Assembly: GCA_913775215.1 (NCBI GenBank)
Contig: CAJYKO010000403.1
Coordinates: forward strand, 1-6,405
Source of the DNA: an uncultured Devosia sp.
GTDB lineage: Bacteria; Pseudomonadota; Alphaproteobacteria; Rhizobiales; Devosiaceae
DNA length: 6,405 nt
Reading direction: 5' to 3'
Under the pieces are notes generated by a model. It saw only the letters and a program-made list of their open reading frames with translations. It had not been told where the DNA came from and made no database searches. The translations under genes and the position numbers were made by a program. This document shows positions 6,254 through 6,405 of the stretch, piece after piece (the first letter of the stretch is position 1; each line of letters begins with the position of its first letter).

Positions 6254-6405
6254 TCCGCCACCGGCGCCCAGAGCACCGCCTCGATCCGCTGCGCACCCGT
6301 CGCCAGCATGACCAGCCGGTCAAACCCGAGCGCCACCCCGCTCGCCTCCGGCATCAGCTCCAGCGCCGCCAGAAAATCCTCGTCGACCGGATAGCGCTCG
6401 CCATA
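6250..6405 (-). CDS. epmA: EF-P lysine aminoacylase EpmA (GenX/PoxA), C-terminal 51 residues
   Basis: Only the 3' end of the gene is in the window; its start lies beyond the right edge. EpmA is a truncated class II lysyl-tRNA synthetase-like enzyme that attaches (beta-)lysine to the conserved lysine of elongation factor P instead of to a tRNA. The visible part holds class II motif 3, SGVALGFDRLVMLATGA at residues 22-38 of the fragment, with the ATP-binding Arg at 30, then the short end EAVLWAPVAE. The GFDRLVML form with a final W-x-P block fits EpmA; a full lysyl-tRNA synthetase would normally read GIDRLVM and end in F-P-x-x-R-P. The KamA-type gene next to it supports this. The stop TGA shares bases with the next gene's ATG. 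Confidence 0.88.
   Translation of the reverse strand, partial: YGERYPVDEDFLAALELMPEASGVALGFDRLVMLATGAQRIEAVLWAPVAE

Noticed and set aside
1..6405. CRISPR array, tRNA, prophage, transposon or toxin-antitoxin genes
   Set aside because: I saw no regularly spaced repeats, cloverleaf structure, transposase or small paired genes; all main frames are recognisable chromosomal genes.

Overview
The window looks like ordinary chromosomal DNA from a GC-rich alphaproteobacterium. A Devosia-like member of the Hyphomicrobiales is my best guess. I infer this from codon use with mostly G or C at third positions, an EpmA/KamA-type pair on a compact operon, a FabV-type enoyl reductase, and a REP-like hairpin repeat of a kind I associate with that group. 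No rRNA or tRNA gene, CRISPR array, transposase, phage gene or integrase is visible, and no stretch longer than 245 bases lacks a gene.

Layout, left to right. (1) Plus strand, 2-1710: the 3' part of a phthalate-dioxygenase-reductase/VanB-type flavin and [2Fe-2S] reductase, whose reading frame runs off the left edge. A glutathione S-transferase follows after 2 bases, so the two form a tight operon. (2) 1711-1838: a convergent junction holding a double-hairpin REP-like element and a small hairpin over the next gene's stop. (3) Minus strand, 1839-2969: a three-helix membrane protein with a DUF3592-like periplasmic domain, function unknown. (4) 2970-3214: a divergent intergenic region with a 14-base perfect palindrome. 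(5) Plus strand, 3215-4384: fabV, the trans-2-enoyl-ACP reductase of fatty acid synthesis, ending in a strong hairpin terminator. (6) Minus strand, 6405-4418: the last 51 codons of epmA (EF-P lysyltransferase), a KamA/EpmB-type lysine 2,3-aminomutase that overlaps it by 4 bases (ATGA), and, 24 bases on, a short-chain dehydrogenase/reductase (SDR).

How the genes work together. The minus-strand group is the clearest pathway. The radical-SAM enzyme is expected to convert lysine to beta-lysine, and EpmA is expected to attach it to elongation factor P, which relieves ribosome stalling at polyproline. The SDR as third cistron is the most thought-provoking point: it may be an unrelated polyol-type dehydrogenase, or it may act in a modification step. 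The reductase/GST pair looks like an oxygenase-electron-transfer or detoxification unit whose remaining part lies outside the left edge. FabV stands alone in lipid synthesis. I found no convincing wholly new system; the leads are the SDR in the EF-P operon, the lysine-aminomutase-like features of the KamA protein, and the probable N-terminal fusion of the reductase.
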